From Liopterus haemorrhoidalis (taxonomy: Eukaryota; Arthropoda; Insecta; Coleoptera; Dytiscidae), in assembly GCA_963971575.1 (NCBI GenBank), contig OZ020624.1, positions 625,001-689,000 of the forward strand: a DNA stretch of 64,000 bases, read 5' to 3'. Below, in pieces: positions 63,637-64,000 of this stretch. Position 1 is the first letter of the stretch. Each line of letters opens with the position of its first letter. The position numbers were made by a program, and so were the translations under genes. The notes beneath the pieces were generated by a model. That model saw nothing but the letters and a program-made list of their open reading frames with translations. It was not told the DNA's origin and searched no databases.

Positions 63637-64000
63637 TTACGATTTTTCTATCGAAGTACCTTCGGTTGAAACTAAAATTTTCCCACCTTCAACCGGTGAA
63701 TAATAACACGATAATTCATCAAACTCACTCTGTGTGGCATGAGGTGCCATGGCAGTATATAAAGCATAATGTTCAGCATCCGTTAAATCAAGATTAATCA
63801 TTTCATCATTATCATTAATATCAGACTTATCATCTAATTTTAAATCAGGAGAATGCAAAGGGATATGTATAACAGAATTCTCAATACGTTCAACAGATTC
63901 ATTTCTTACGTTATGTTCATTAATATCTAAATCGTCTTTATATTTTTTATTCTTTTTCGAAAATAATTTCGAGAAGAAACTTTGTTTTTTAGGGTTAGGT
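63637..64000 (-). CDS. terminal exon with stop, possible Dorsal-B-type alternative end; partial
   Basis: The minus-strand frame is open from the window edge (64000) to a TAA at 63637-63639, about 121 residues. It is basic at first (KKQSFFSKLFSKKNKKYK), then acidic (DDKSDINDNDEMINLDL). It ends with a structured-looking stretch: AEHYALYTAMAPHATQSEFD, then LSCYYSPVEGGKILVS. No acceptor is visible, so the exon starts outside. It lies on the same strand as Dorsal, upstream of the nuclear-signal exon, where insects with a Dorsal-B isoform carry an alternative 3' exon lacking that signal. I infer that role from position. It could instead be the last exon of a separate gene. Confidence 0.5.
   Translation of the reverse strand, partial: PNPKKQSFFSKLFSKKNKKYKDDLDINEHNVRNESVERIENSVIHIPLHSPDLKLDDKSDINDNDEMINLDLTDAEHYALYTAMAPHATQSEFDELSCYYSPVEGGKILVSTEGTSIEKS

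Overview
The window is nuclear DNA of an insect or close arthropod relative. It is strongly AT-rich, the genes are split by GT-AG introns, no bacterial-style operon is present, and one gene encodes the C-terminal part of a Rel factor resembling insect Dorsal. Most DNA outside exons is transposon debris: TA-, TTAA- and 8-bp-target-site elements, foldbacks, short satellites and a (GACA)n-linked family. I cannot name the order or species. Homology calls rest on recognising protein families by eye. Exon joins come from splice consensus plus reading-phase bookkeeping, and every multi-exon model below closes in frame.

Layout. 1901-6442 (-): DHHC palmitoyltransferase of the ZDHHC3/7 type, divergent from 7011-8175 (+) cornichon-4. 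10065-15508 (+): TMEM184C-like seven-pass protein, 8 exons. 15509-23137: mostly repeats, with a candidate unrecognised spliced transcript at 20855-21620 (-). 23138-30952 (-): transportin-3, complete, divergent from 31238-36628 (+) an STK33-like kinase whose intron 3 holds a dead mariner. 36629-37871: no gene seen. 37872-45754 (-): prothymosin-alpha-like acidic protein. 46520-47087 (+): ribosomal protein eL42 (RPL36A). 47222-47953 (-): WASH complex subunit 3. 47954-54191: repeats. 54192-60435 (-): C-terminal exons of Dorsal, with its upstream part outside the window. 63637-64000 (-): another stop-containing exon, possibly the alternative Dorsal-B end.

The genes are housekeeping or signalling genes in ordinary eukaryotic order and do not form one pathway. 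Three head-to-head pairs (ZDHHC/CNIH4, TNPO3/STK33, PTMA/RPL36A) and one tail-to-tail pair (RPL36A/WASHC3) are visible. I found no CRISPR array, bacterial defence locus or intact autonomous transposon. The most unusual material is in the repeats: a family with short terminal inverted repeats, (GACA)n and a variable tRNA-like cassette; a stem-loop motif shared by unrelated inverted repeats; a perfect 89-bp-arm palindrome; and mobile elements that end within a few tens of bases of 3' splice sites.
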